From: Epiperipatus broadwayi
Lineage: Eukaryota; Onychophora; Udeonychophora; Euonychophora; Peripatidae
Direction: 5' to 3'
Assembly (NCBI GenBank): GCA_028023455.1
Contig: JAQFVV010000013.1
Coordinates: 12,560,579-12,624,578 of the forward strand
Length of the DNA: 64,000 nt
The translations under genes and the position numbers were made by a program. Below, piece by piece: positions 35,101 through 47,270 of this stretch. The first letter of the stretch is position 1, and each line of letters begins with the position of its first letter. The notes below the pieces were generated by a model. The model made no database searches. It saw only the letters and a list, made by a program, of their open reading frames with translations, and was not told the origin of the DNA.

Positions 35101-35870
35101 AAATTATTGGAGTTTCAGACTGTTTCATCCCATTTGGATAGTGTGAAATGGCTATTAAGGAATCCATCAAAACTCCCTAATAATTGCCTTTTTTTTTTTG
35201 GTAGCTATATAAATCTTCTAATCAAAAAAAAAAAAAAACATTCAACAAATCATCATCATCTATACTGAAGATTTGATTCTAAATTTTAAAAACTATCAAA
35301 TAAGATTTGATAACAAATATGGTTTATTAAATGAATTGCTAATTGACTAAATCTGCAATTTGGAAATTGTCTGCATGGTGCTATCAAACTTCTGTACAAT
35401 TCTATCAACAATCTCCAGAATATTTTTCAATTTATCAGATTAAATTAAGCAGCCTTTTTGATAGATTGATGATTTATAAAATTCAAAGTTAAATTAACAT
35501 ATTTAGTTCAATAAATTTATGCAAAATCAAATAGTGAATTTTCAATGCCATTACCATGATTAATTTAAATTATTATGGCTTTATCTATCTATAATAAATA
35601 AATTATAGAAATTGCAAAGTAATACATAGATAATTCTTCTCAACTTATCATTTTGGTATTAAGTCTTACATTATTGATGCTTTAAATTTAATACATCCAA
35701 AATAATTAAGATTGTATATATGACATGACATTTATGTCTTAAATAAAAAATCAAATACTAAAAAATTATTCAGTTTACTTGCTAGTCTTCTGAATTAAAA
35801 ATAACATTCATTATTATTAAGCTTGCAACCGCATAATTATGATCTAAAAGATAATGAATATAACAGTACA
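32137..35870. other. Intron sequence; short tandem duplication and a tRNA-like stretch
   Basis: Mostly featureless. It contains a 78-bp perfect tandem duplication (32379-32456 and 32457-32534). Near 33650-33720 a minus-strand tRNA-like stretch (box-B-like GGTTCGAGTC) may be a SINE relic. A (TA)n run lies near 34866. No coding exon was recognised. Confidence 0.5.
32379..32534 (+). repeat. 78-bp tandem duplication
   Basis: Two consecutive units starting GCAGTTAATAATAGATACAC, at 32379 and 32457. They look identical, so the duplication is recent. No function is suggested. Confidence 0.9.
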
Positions 35871-36030
35871 CAAAGACTTAAAGAGACAGTCCATATGTGA
35901 AATGGATGGATAAAAATAAGAAAGTTTGCTGGTGTAATATGGAAAAGCTATAGATTGAAAAACTGCATTAAATGGGGAGAGACCTTCATCTTATAGTGGA
36001 TTGACAATAGTTGACAATGATGATAAAGGA
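35871..36030 (+). mobile_element. RTE LINE 3'-end fragment
   Basis: The sequence AAAGAGACAGTCCATATGTGAAATGG through GACAATGATGATAA matches the 3' terminal region of the LINE at 5500-5640 (KR.KRP..RWMDKI region, then the TGGATTGACAATnnTTGAnAATGATGATAA tail). It is a short 5'-truncated copy. Confidence 0.7.
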
Positions 36031-37464
36031 TACAAAAAAATTAAAAATATTCGATAATCTTGTGGTCTTTGCTCTAATATTTTCAAACAAACATAATGAT
36101 GGCATAGGTTGATATGAAATTTTTTTCAACTCGTTCCATGGGTTCATATCTACAAATGTTTGATTATCAACATAATAGGTTTAAGTTGAAACTTAATCTA
36201 GAATTTATATTGATGTAAAAATGAAACTGTGCTTTATATATATATTTTAAGAAAGATTTCTTTTCAATAAACTGAAGCAGTAGGCCTTTTTAGCTTAACA
36301 TAAGTTATAAAATTACCTAACTAAAACTTTTAATTGTTTTTAACTACATAGCACAATGGTGATTAATAAAGTTCTATATACTATATGATTTGTAAAGATG
36401 CACATTTAATTCTGGTAATAGAAAGTATAACTTCCTGGAAGTTTTTAATCTAGACTGGAATAAAAAATTTTTAAAGAACTATAAATATCTGTAAATCTTT
36501 TCCTTTTATATAGAATAATTTTTACTTTAAAAAAAACTTAATAAAAATAATATAATGTAAATCTACAGAAGTTATTGTTTTGTTTTTTAATATATTTTGC
36601 ATATTTATCTACCTTATTGGAAATAATCAGCTTGATAACAAAAAACCTGTGCCTCATTCAAATTAATTACCAATGAATGCAGATCTTTATTATAATAGGA
36701 AATGTTGAAGCTTGGATATATCACAAAAAGAAAACAACAGAATTAGTTTCATAATTTTGAAGTTTGAAATCTTAGCTGCAGTATAAAGTGATCTCTATAA
36801 TTAAGTACTGTGTAAAAATTATTACATAAAATAAATCATGTTCATAAATAAAAACAGTATATATTAATAACAGATTAAGCAATAAAATACTACAAAATAA
36901 ATTGAACTATGTATTTGATAACTATAATCAATATAACATTATATTTGTTAAATCCAATGATCATTATCACTAAAACAGTCATACTTGAATATGCCAGTAA
37001 TTTTTTTTTATATAATATGAATTACTTTATTAATATTAGGTGATATCAAGTCATTAATTGCAAGCTATCATCTCCAAAATGCCCTATAATTTCTCTGATT
37101 TTCAGACTTCTCAATGGCACATCAATTATTGTGATTATAGAGACTATCTACTTAATGGCTGGACTTCTTTTGTAATTAATCTTATCAAATATTACATACT
37201 TTTCTAATATGTTAGATCATATCATAATATGAACAAAATAAAAAATGTTCAATCTGATCACTTAAATTTCAGAATTAAACTGACTGGGTATTTGTTTTCT
37301 TTGATGTCCATGGTATTCTCAACATTTTACTAATCCAGTTATTCTTGCAGAACTTCAATATCTAATATTTCACAAATACCAGAGCATAAAATTTTTTTCA
37401 AGTTTGTCATTACAATTCTTTACATAGTTATCTTTTGCATCCTTTGCTGTTGACTGATATTGCA
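36031..37464. other. Intron sequence, no feature recognised
   Basis: AT-rich sequence without a recognisable exon or mobile element. Confidence 0.5.
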
Positions 37465-37789
37465 GAGAAGCAAAAAGGGTAAAACTGACTTTTAGCAGCC
37501 ACAACTATTTCGCTCTCTATTTTTAAAAAATTGAACTATATTTTTTTCGTACTATATAATTGTAAAGTATATCTAACAATAAATGTATTTTTTACATGAA
37601 TGTTAATAAAAAAAATTTTTAAAAACTTACATTTTTATGCGTAGTGTTGAGCTATGCACATGAGGAAATTCCCGAAAATGGTAGCATCTTCGTGCATACC
37701 CCTAAATGCAAATTCCTGCAGGTAGGATGAAAACAAAGTGCTGCTGGTACCAAATTGGTATTTTAGCTTACGTTTTGTTCTCATCCGCA

Positions 37790-38530
37790 TTATTAGTAAG
37801 GATAAGTTCGTTGTCCGGGTCAACAGAGTTGTCTTGGTGGATGATGACAGAGTGAAGGTAAATACCATTATCTAGACCGCTTATATTGCTATATGCACAT
37901 CAGCCATCAGTGATTATATATGTACCAGGTAAAATGTGTTGCTGTATGAGCAGTTTTTCATTGTTCGGGTCAACAAAGTTGTCTTGGTGGACAATGACAG
38001 AGTGAAGGTATATACCATTATCTAGACCACTTATATTGCTATATGCACACCAGCTATCAGTAATTATATGCGTATCAGGTAAAATGTGTTGCTGTATGAG
38101 CAGTTATTCATTGTCCAGGTCAACAAAGTTGCCTTGGTGGATGATGACAGAGTGAAGGTATATACCATTATCTAGACTGCTTACATTGCTATATGCACAC
38201 CAGCCATCAGTAATTATATGCACACCAGGTAAAATGTGTTGCTGTATGAGCAGTTCTAGAGTGGCAGCTGATTTATCTTCAATTTCTGTTAAAAACACTT
38301 TCTTGACTCTCTCTCTATCCCACTGAACACCCAATGGCCTTCTCTCATTGCCCCTCTATGGTGTTTTCGGTGAAACACCATTGTCATCAAATCTGGCGAC
38401 AAATGCTGAATTTTTGTCGAAATATGTAGCATATTCTTTCCGGCAAAAATGACGCCAGTCTATGACCACTTGTTCGTTAATATCAGTCTCAAGAACAATA
38501 AAGTGCATTGCAGAATTATTTTAAGTTTTG
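37790..38530 (-). pseudogene. Merlin transposase with in-frame triplicated segment
   Basis: Read on the minus strand from about 38510: MHFIVLETDINEQ, VVIDWRHFCRKEY, then KKVFLTEIEDKSAATLE, LLIQQHILPGVHIITDGWCAY and VIIHQGNFVDLDNE. This order (GG.VFL.EV.DRSA, then TDGW.AY with an active-site Asp, then H.V.H...FVD) is that of IS1016/Merlin DDE transposases. The part from LLIQQH to VDLDNE is present three times in tandem as 150-bp units that stay in frame. Stops occur (after DNE, and TGA in place of a Trp in the third unit), and the HT..IES.W end of the domain is not recognisable. It is inactive. Confidence 0.8.
37813..38262 (-). repeat. Three tandem 150-bp (50-codon) units in the Merlin transposase
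   Basis: The units begin at 37813, 37963 and 38113, recognisable by GTCCGGGTCAACA-type starts exactly 150 bp apart, with a few percent divergence. Each encodes one copy of the second-Asp block (IITDGWCAYSN). Confidence 0.88.
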
Positions 38531-38771
38531 CCACATGTGAACATTAATATTTAATAGTTTCTGTTTCGGAAAAAAAAAATTTAATAGTTTATAACCTAGC
38601 TCAAAATTGCACATAAAAATGTAATTTTTTTTTTTTTTTTATTAACCTTCATGTAAAAAATATATTTATAGTTAGATATAAACAATGAGGATTGCCAATT
38701 CCTAACAAGCTCTGTGTTAAATGCTTAACCAGAGAGAGCATTTAAAATATTTCTGTCAGGAACCCGCCCAA

Positions 38772-38814
38772 ACCCCTGACCATGGTTTTGTGCTTTGGCA
38801 CTCCTCAGAGAGGT
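38772..38814 (-). ncRNA. Hammerhead ribozyme, family 2, left arm (G12 to A change)
   Basis: On the minus strand, ACCTCT pairs fully with AGGGGT (stem I). CTGAGGA is the first core strand, and stem II is GTGC/GCAC with a CAAA loop. The second strand reads AAAA in place of GAAA. The stem III segment ACCATGGT is self-complementary, and C precedes the cleavage point. Loss of the essential G12 should inactivate this copy. Confidence 0.75.
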
Positions 38815-39110
38815 GCCAGGGTAGTTCAGACACTAGATCTAAAAATACCAACCCAAAGCCAGCATAACTAAAAGTTATCTATTCTTTGAAAAATCTGAAA
38901 TTTTCAGACACCTACATGTCTTCAAACCCAGCTATCCAACTCAAATAGCTATATGGACAGCCATACCATATAGCTATTTGAGTTGGATAGCTGAGTTTGA
39001 AGACATGTAGGTGTCTGAAAATTTCAGATTTTTCAATGAATAGATAACTTTTAGTTAAATGCTGGCTTTGGGTTGATATTTTTAGATCTAGTGGCTGAAC
39101 CTACCCTGGC

Positions 39111-39153
39111 ACCTCACTGAGGAGTGCCAAAGCACGAAACCATGGTCAGGGGT
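39111..39153 (+). ncRNA. Hammerhead ribozyme, family 2, right arm
   Basis: CTGAGGA is at 39117-39123, stem II GTGC/GCAC with loop CAAA at 39124-39135, and GAAA at 39136-39139. The self-complementary ACCATGGT is 39139-39146 and C17 is 39147. Stem I is ACCTCA (39111-39116) with AGGGGT (39148-39153), with the junction pair mismatched (A-A). The left arm retains the A-U pair here. Comparing the arms, the ancestral sequence satisfied every hammerhead core position. Confidence 0.82.
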
Positions 39154-39460
39154 TTGGGGGGGGGTTCCTGACAGAGATATTTTAAATGTTCTCTCTGGCT
39201 AAGCATTTAACACAGGGCTTGTTGAGGAATTGACAATCCTCGTTGTTTATAACTTACAAGCTTAAGAGAATAGGGTCATGTGATTTATGACTCTTATTTT
39301 GACTATAGCTAGATATACTTTACAATACATAGTATGAATAAAATAGAGTTCAATTTTTAAAAAATAAATGCAAATTCCTGCACGTAGGATGAAAACAAAA
39401 TATAGTTCAATTTTTTTTAAAATAGAGGGCGAAATAGTTGTGTCCACTAAAAGTCAGTTT

Positions 39461-39937
39461 TATCACAAAAATAGTCAAGACTGCTTTTATCAACCTTAAA
39501 ATCATTATCTTTATTTTTTTCACATTTAGGTATGATCTTTACTTTCTCTAATAAGAGTCATTAGTCTTTTTCATTATTAGTTCTAAGTCAATAAAGCCAT
39601 TTTTTTCAATAATTCATGATATGTGAGTAAAATTTATAACTCTGAACATATTCACCATCTCTCTAAGCACAATGATGATTGTATATGGGATGGTCTGTTT
39701 CTGTTTAAATCTAAAATTTCAATCAATCAGCATTTTAATTTGAAAAGCATGTATTTAAATAAACATGTATCAATATGAAAAGAAATAGAATATTATTTTG
39801 AATACAATAAATTAAGCTAATACTTCCACCATGTTCAAGGTGATAATTTTAATTACCGACTTAATTGGCTATATAGTTGAATAGATAGATGTATGTTTAT
39901 GTGCATATTTTTTTATAAAAAAAAGTTAATTAAATAC
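39461..39937. other. Intron sequence, no feature recognised
   Basis: AT-rich sequence between the Merlin element and the RSF1 exon. Confidence 0.5.
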
Positions 39938-40151
39938 CTGTTGTAGGTCTTGAAGTGCGTGCTCTTTTAGAAGGCTTATATTCAGTATCTGAATCATCTT
40001 CTAAAGTTTCTCCAGATTCATTTTCACTTGTCAAAGGTTCGGGAGATGCTTCTCTCAAAATTGGTCTATTACGAGATGGCCTTAATGCTTTTGTCACTGA
40101 CTGACCAGCATTTTCATTGTCCCCTCTAGTATCATCATTTTCTCCATTTTT
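39938..40151 (-). CDS. RSF1: RSF1 exon: charged linker upstream of the PHD finger
   Basis: This 214-bp minus-strand exon has an acceptor (attacatag) and a donor gtattt. It is open for 71 codons plus one base and joins in phase to 29809-29888. It encodes a low-complexity acidic/basic segment: NGENDDTRGDNENAG near the start, ALRPSRNRPILREASPEP in the middle, and ETLEDDSDTEYKPSKRAR towards the end. Human RSF1 has an equivalent disordered region of R-S-P and D/E/S-rich blocks before its PHD finger. Sequence alone would not identify it, but frame continuity and distance to the PHD exon do. It is the most 5' exon recognised; the N-terminal exons are not found in 40152-64000. Confidence 0.88.
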
Positions 40152-43100
40152 CTATGTAATAAAACAATAATTTACTTTTTTCAAATGATTAATATTAAAG
40201 CAAGTAATTTAATAACAATAGTAACCAATTATTAAAAGAAAAATACTCAAATATACTTGTAATAATATACAAAAAATAATCTAGATAATCATGTAGTGGA
40301 TGGGAAAATATTATAAAATAAAATAAAATGATTACTACTGCTAATAATAAAACATTACTGTAACAAAGAATTTTCTAAGAGATCGCAAAAAGTTATGAAA
40401 AAGTAACAAATGAGAATACATATATATGCACATGTGCAGATACACAAATTAATGCACATTCTGACTAATCTTTTAATGTTAACAGAATACAATGAAAAAA
40501 ATGCACATATATGTACAGATACACATAAAAATGCAAATTATACATTATGATGATGAGACAAGTTTATAATAGAAATGTTCATTATCTACACATGCATCAA
40601 AAGAAAACTATCTTATATCACATTCTATTTCTGGGCCATTTATGCATACATGAGTCGTATATTAAATGGATGTGTCAAATTAACCAACCAAATTAATTTC
40701 TATTTTTATTTCTACTATATAAGATTTTGAATCCAACCTGCCATGCCTATCTACATATATAGGCTTGGCACTTGACAAACATTCTAGCAAAAGTCAATCA
40801 TGTTATAATACAAAATTTTAGAGTATTTAAAATTTCAAGCTTTTAGTTTGAATAGCATAATAAAAAACAGCTATTGGATATCTAATGTAAAGCTGTAGGT
40901 TTACTGATAAAGGCCTATAGCCAAAAACTAATCTTTATAGTTGATTGGCATTATTATCTGATACTTAACGATCACATGAATAGTATATAACTAAAGATCT
41001 AGTGAAGAATGAATGTAAGTAAAAAGTGCTTAATTTTACTATTATAAATATTTATTCAATAACTTTAAAAATGGATAAACACTTATTTTTTTTTCTTATA
41101 CTAGAAGTATGTTGCAATAATTGGATTAATTTTTTATTGGAAATATGGTGGATGTCAAAAAATTATAATAGAAAAAGATCTCTATCCTATATAAAAAATG
41201 ATTAAATATTATAAATACAAAATTTTTGATAAAGCAAATACACATACACACACAACAAAACAAAAAAACAATGAATAATATGATACATCAATCATTCAAA
41301 TTAAATAATTATTTTTTTTACAAAAAAATGGAATTAATGAATCAAAGTTCAGGAAAATAATGACTATGATAACATCTGCAGGAAAAAGATATAAATAGTT
41401 GGCAAAAAAATGATGTGAGTGAATCTGATGGAAGATGACAGATTGTACAAGTATTCAAATAGTCAATATTTGGATGGAATAATAAAGGACACACTAAGAA
41501 ATGAACAATTAGAGAATTATTTTAAAATAATTTAAAGTAAAAATTTAATGTAATTTTATTAAAAATTTTAAAAATAATAATCTGATAATTTTAGTATGAG
41601 CATTATTATAAACTATATTTTTTAAGAGCAAATATATTTTTTTTGCCTTTAAATAGTAATTAAGAATTATAAAATATTTAAATGATAATAAACAATAATA
41701 TTTGACAATAACTTGTATAGAATATTGAAGGCTATATCACATTTTATAAAAATGTTTCATTTTATAAAAAAAGTAGTAAAATTTTGATGAAAAAAAAAGA
41801 GATCTTTTTAAGAAATATGGTATTAATGTTTCCTACTATCCAAGATTAACTCTGTTAAACATTCTATGAGTATGTGGTGGCAGTGCTAACAAATTCTAAC
41901 AATTGGATAAACATTAAAGACAGCTCACTATTATTTGCTACAACCAGAGAGAAGGCAAAAATGAAATAAGGCTTTGGATTGTAGATGTGATTTATGTGAA
42001 GATAGAAAAGTACTAAACATTTATTTTGAAATGTTGAAAAAGAGTCAGGATAAATTATATGGCAAGTAGGAAGAAATTTAAAGTCAAAGGCAATGAGAGA
42101 TATGAAAATTTTACGATTTTTTTTGTTTAAATTTTTATTAAAAAACTGGGGGAAATGAATTTAGAATATTAGAACTATTAAAGCTTTTATTAACATGGGA
42201 TGAAAAAAAGATTGAGGGCTAAAGAAATAATTGGGTAATAAAGGGTAAGAAGTAATGTATTTATTAGAGTAAATAAAGAGTTTAGAAGGAAAAATTATTT
42301 AAATGCTTAACAAGTTTCTGAACATATAGTCTATGCACAGAAATTTCTAATTTAATTTAAGAAGCCATTTTACATCCATCACATTACTCTCTGGCCAATT
42401 AATCTTGTAGTATGATGCTTAAAAAGACTGATAGTAAAAAAAAAGGTGGAGATAGAATAATGCTGTCATCACTATAATGAATGTGTTATTGAAGAGACTG
42501 AAAATTCAAACATGATATAGTTATCCTGGAAAAGAACCATTAACATAATTATTAGAAATTAGTCATGGCTTAACACCACCAATAATAATGAAATCATGGA
42601 GAAAAAGTGAAAGAATGAAAAGACTATTAAATTATTTTATTTGTATTAATAATGAATGTACTATTGAAGAACATGAAATTCAGATGGATAGTTACTTTGG
42701 AAAAATATAATTCGTACAATCATTAAAAATTGAAAGTCACTTAACACAGCTTAATAATAATAAAATTGTGGATAAAAAGCAAAACGAAGAATGAAAGAGA
42801 AAATATGTAATTAGTTTTTTGTATTACAATTACAAATTGTAAATTATTTTTGAACATTTTTTTCAATTTGTAAAATATACATTTAGTTAGAATATTTATT
42901 TTGCAAAAATACAATAACTAGCATTTAATATTTGCTTTCATATTGTTTAATATTTGGCTAGACAATAGTTATAAACATTGAATAAGCATTTTAGCAGTAT
43001 ATATTAAATAATTCACTAGTTATTTTATATCATTGAACTAAGCACTAATAATTAATTAATTGACTCTGTTTCAATTTAGAAGATGTGAACTCAGACCATT

Positions 43101-43490
43101 ATAAAAGGATTGCTATTTTACATAAACTATAAAAACATTTACATAAATATTAGTTGTTGTTTTTTCAGAAAAAAAATCCTGACATTGTCATTATTTCAGT
43201 TTGAAACTCTCTAAAGTGTGGTGACATCATAAAAAATTCCATTGTCCTCCTCCATATTTCAAGATTTAATTCATATGTAATAACTCATAAAATTTATGGT
43301 AAATGTGTGCCTAATTGGATCTGCTCATTACAATGGAAAGCTACCATATGGACATTAAGCTTTTATTTTTCCTTCAATGACAAGCTTTTTAGTCTCTTCA
43401 CTATATATCCAAATTACGCTATTATCCATCTGCTTATTAAAACAGTCAATCTCTTGGTACTTTATGTACACATCAAAAAAATAGACACAT
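40152..43490. other. Upstream intron; very old hammerhead-repeat trace near 40880-40990
   Basis: AT-rich sequence. At 40900-40960 a plus-strand TTACTGATAAAGGCCTATAG, then CCAAAAACTAATCT, is a decayed copy of the ribozyme region. Nothing else is supported. Confidence 0.45.
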
Positions 43491-43499
43491 CTATCTAAT

Positions 43500-44240
43500 G
43501 ACTCCAACTTGCACATTGGTGTTTCAGTAGCATACTCTTTTTACTTCCACCACAATTATGCCACCTAATGTAAGCTTTAATAATTGCCAAATGCCAGGTA
43601 ACAGTGATTAATAAATCCTTTTTCTGGGCTACCCTGTCCAATATATCATTCTATCCAATATCCTCAGATTAGTTTCTAGCTTACAGCTTTCATTAGTCAA
43701 CAGCTTTGGATCTTGGAATAGTACACCTAGAACTTTAGGATCTATGGCATTTTCCTTTTACCCCATCATTTACATCTCTTATTTACTATCCCCAAAGTGA
43801 AAAACAAATATTTTCAACATAAACCAATTTACTTAGATTAGTCACATGGATGAGAAAACAATTCATTATGTATACATTATATTATCCTTATTTTTTTTAA
43901 CAACTATAAGTACCTCCACCCTATGGGCAAATCAGTATAAAGCCAATAAAATCACATGTTTCTAGTTTACACATTGTTTTCAGTAACATAGTCTTTTTCT
44001 TTCTCCATGGCTACACCATCTAATATAAGCTTTAGTAACTTAGCTATTGTGAAATAAGAGTATACATTTGAAACAGCAATGTGTAAGCTGGAAATATGCA
44101 ATAGAATCATATATTTTATTGGTTTTATACCAATCTTGATAACAGGATAGAGAGGTACCTATTAGATGTTAAAAAACTAAGAACTCCATAATATAATGAA
44201 ACACAATATTTCATGGTAAGTATAATAAGATAGGTAAAGA
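43500..44240. mobile_element. Old diverged composite of the hammerhead repeat family
   Basis: The minus-strand unit contains CTAATGA, AAGCTGTAAGCTAGAAACTAATC near 43665-43710. A second, similar flank lies ~460 bp further on (AACTTGCACATTGGTGTTTCAG at 43507 and TAGTTTACACATTGTTTTCAG near 43967), giving the tandem period of the younger copies. From about 44086 the plus-strand block TTTTATTGGTTTTATACCAATC corresponds to the inverted partner. The core has mutated (CTGATGA to CTAATGA). This is an older subfamily. Confidence 0.6.
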
Positions 44241-45309
44241 TAAAAAAATTATATAGGGATAGATGATTTGTAAGGCTAGGATAATATGGGAGGCAGATGG
44301 AAAAGCTTATGCGAATATAAAATGGATAGTAAGAGTAGTACTTTGGTATTATACTTGCAGTGACATATTATTCTAAGATTGCAATATATTTAAAGTAACA
44401 CCTCCAAGGGATGTGCAAACAAAGTTAATCAATAAAATTTGTCCGCAAATCATGCAAAGGCGTTATTTTAAAGATATCGCAAATTTAGAATAAAACATCA
44501 CCAGAGTACCACAAATCTAAAATAAAAAATGAAAAGATTATTCATTATGGAAAAATGAAAAAACACATTACAATACTAAATAAAAACAGGTAATTGTGAG
44601 TTTTTAATATGGTACTTTGTGGAAGTTTTTATTACGGCACTTTGTGCTGTTGAAACCCCCCCCCCCATACCAAACTTCAAATCTAAAAAAGCCACACCTT
44701 ATTTCCAACAATATGAAAAAAAAACCCTGAAATGTTTTTTAAATGGTGAATTGTAACATAAAGTTTACGCTTTATGTTTTTTTAACCTAAAAAAAGGGGG
44801 AACTGTAAGATAAAAGTTGGTTGTCATCTGATCCTTCGTGTCAGCCACTAGAGGCGCTATTTCTAGCTAAATTTCTAGAAATATGCCGTTTCCGCGGCTG
44901 CATCCAAGCCTTTAAGCATTCTTTCTAAAATAAATCCTAGAAAGATTGTTAACTCGGAGTTAAGTCTTCTTTCTACGATAAAATCTAGAAAGAGTGTTAA
45001 CTCGGCTTAGCGGCTAACGGTGTGGCTTTTTCCGATGCTAAAAGCAGAGGAAAATGCCGTAGTTGTTTGTGTCATGCACTATATCGTAATGCTGCATTAT
45101 GTATTTTATGTAACAATATCGTACGAGGGTGTGTTAATGTGATCGTGTCAAAATTATTTAAATTTTCATTGGTGCCTTTTTTTTTAAAGACGAATTGATG
45201 TACTGTTACATTTTATCAATTTTAACAGTAGTGATTGTTCCTCATAAATTTGTATTCCTCCTAAATTTTCGATTAGGGTGGGGTAGCGTAAAATTTTAAA
45301 AATCACGCT

Positions 45310-45570
45310 TTGAGTCACGTTTTAGCGAGAAATTTTCCGAGACAAAAAGTATGGCTAATTCCCACAACAGAAAACTTGAAAAGATGGGAATTGCCAGACA
45401 CGGAAGCCGGCACTGGAATATTTCTACAGCAGAAAAAAAGAAAAAAACATCCTGCTGCTGAAAGAAAAGATTGGATTGTGCGGCAAATATATGCAGATTT
45501 GAGGTCCAAAAACATCTGCCAAGACAGAAATGTTCACTTCATAAAGGCAAGCTTGTTTGAGGGATTCTAA
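45310..45570 (+). other. Short ORF of unknown nature inside the TIR element
   Basis: 86 codons, Lys/Arg-rich, with no recognised domain (KVWLIPTTENLKRWELPD near residue 14, ERKDWIVRQIYADLRSKN near residue 51). An overlapping frame also reads for some distance. It could be a transposase scrap or chance; I would not call it a gene. Confidence 0.25.
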
Positions 45571-45579
45571 ATGGCCTTC

Positions 45580-47270
45580 GTCAAATGTCAAAAATAAAAG
45601 AAGTAACTTCAATTTTTATTTAAACGTACATCCCTTCTTCTCCCGATAATTGTTGTCATCGGCAATCAAATGTAAAATAAAAGAAGTAACTAAAATTTTT
45701 ATTTAAACATAGCCCCAAAAACCCCTCTTCTCCCAATAATTGTTGTCGTCGGCAATCAAACGGTCAAATAAAAGGAACGTCAATTATTCTTTAATCGTAT
45801 AGAAAAAAAACAAAAAACCCTCCCACTAATTGTCGTCGGCAATCAAATGTAAACCAATCAAAGTAAGACAGTAAATTATTAGTTAAACATAACCCAAATT
45901 ACTATTTGAACGTACACCGAAAAAGACCCGCTCTTGTCAATCAAAATTAAAGAAACCTAGACTATTATTGTCCCATTGTCAAATCGAATATTATTTGGGA
46001 AAACCTAAATAATTTATAAATGAAAAAAAAAAAGAAAGTCAAATCGGTTTTCAATCAAATGGTAACCGATAAAAGTCACTTAAATTTTGATTTAAACATA
46101 CACACAAACAAAAACAAAAAAAACGCAAAACCCTTTCTCCCAATAATTGTTGTCGGCAATCAAATGTAAAAAATAAAAGGAACGTACAATTATTCTTTAA
46201 TCGTAAACAAAAACACCCCTCCCACTAATTGTTGTCGGCAATCAAATGTAAAGCACTAAAAATAAGGTAAACCGATTATTTTTTAAACGTAACCCAAATT
46301 ACTATTTGAACATACACCAAAAAAAGACCCGCTCTTGTCAATAAAAATGAAAGAAAACCACAACAACTATTATTATCCCATTGTCAAAAATATTAGGTTT
46401 TGGGCAAACCAAAACCATAATTTATAAACGAAAAAAAAAAGAAAGTCAAAACCGTTGTCAATCAAATATAACCGATAAAAGTAACTTCAATTTTGATTTA
46501 AACATACACAAAAAAACAACCTCTTTAGCTCCCAATAATTGTTGTCGGCAATCAAATGTAAAATAAAAGGAAGGTAAATTAGTATTTAATCATCACCCAA
46601 AAACACCCACCCCTCTCACTAATTATTGTCAGCAATCAAATGTACACCACTACTAAAAGTAACGTAAACTACTATTCTTTAAACGGTTACACCCCTTCTC
46701 CCAATAATTGTTGTCTACAATCGTACACACAAAAAAACACCCCTTCTCCCAATAACTAGTGTCGGCAATCAAATGTAAACCAATCAAAGTAAGACCGCAA
46801 CTTATTATTTAAACGTAACCCAAATTACTATTTGAATCTACACCAAAAAAACACCCGCTCTTGTCAATAAAAATTAAACAAACAACAACTATTATTGTCC
46901 CATTGTCAAAAATATTTATTTGTAGAACCAAAACCATAATTTATAAACGAAAGGAAGTCAAATCGGTCGTCAATCAAATGTAAACCGATAAAAGTAAAGG
47001 TTTTAATTTTTATTTAAACATACACACACACACGCGGGAAAAAAAAAAAAACACTTCTCCCAATAATTGTTGTCGGCAATCAAATGTAAACCTATCAAAG
47101 TAACGTAAATTATTATTTAATCGTACACAAAAAAAACCCTCCCACTAATTTGTTGTCGGCAATCAAATGTAAACCTATCAAAGTAACGTAAATTATTATT
47201 TAAAGATCCATCAAAAAAACCCGTTCTCTCTTGAATTTTGTCAATCCAATTTTACAAAAACAGTAATACT
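45580..47270. repeat. Minisatellite array inside the TIR element
   Basis: Irregular tandem units of roughly 80-100 bp contain the motif AATTGTTGTCGGCAATCAAATG, at least ten times (for example near 45648, 45737, 46142, 46226, 46533, 47056, 47148). A higher-order block (ACCCAAATTACTATTTGAAC, then GCTCTTGTCAATAAAAAT) recurs near 45891, 46293, 46819 and 47284, so whole groups of units were amplified. Unit lengths vary and the spacers are not distinct, so it is not a CRISPR. Confidence 0.85.

Larger units (their letters stand above)
38680..39303. mobile_element. Second hammerhead-bearing foldback family, 13-bp TSD, inside Merlin
   Basis: The arms pair inversely at about 38680-38955 and 38968-39255, with outer ends AAACAAYGAGGATTG. 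A single-copy tail follows to 39303. A 13-bp direct repeat with one mismatch, TATAGTTAGATAT (38667-38679) and TATAGCTAGATAT (39304-39316), brackets the block. The tail (AAGCTTAAGAGAATAGGGTCATGTGAT) resembles the 3' part of the commoner hammerhead repeat (AAGCATAAGAGGTGATGGTCATGTGAT), so the two families are related. Each arm carries a hammerhead pointing outwards. Confidence 0.85.
37476..39460 (-). mobile_element. Merlin DNA transposon (IS1016/ISXO2-type), interrupted
   Basis: The terminal inverted repeats read TAAAACTGACTTTTAG followed by CACAACTATTTCG. The left copy is at about 37476-37555 and the inverted right copy at about 39380-39460. The interior encodes, on the minus strand, a transposase with the ISXO2/Merlin signature. 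A separate 624-bp foldback (38680-39303) is inserted between the transposase and the right end. A stretch near 39361-39410 repeats sequence from near 37700 (AAATGCAAATTCCTGCA), so the right end is rearranged. The TSD was not resolved, and the ends are accurate to a few bases only. Confidence 0.78.

Noticed and set aside
45580-47270. Regularly repeated motif considered as a CRISPR array.
   Set aside because: Eukaryotic context, variable unit length, spacers that are themselves related, and location inside a TIR transposon.
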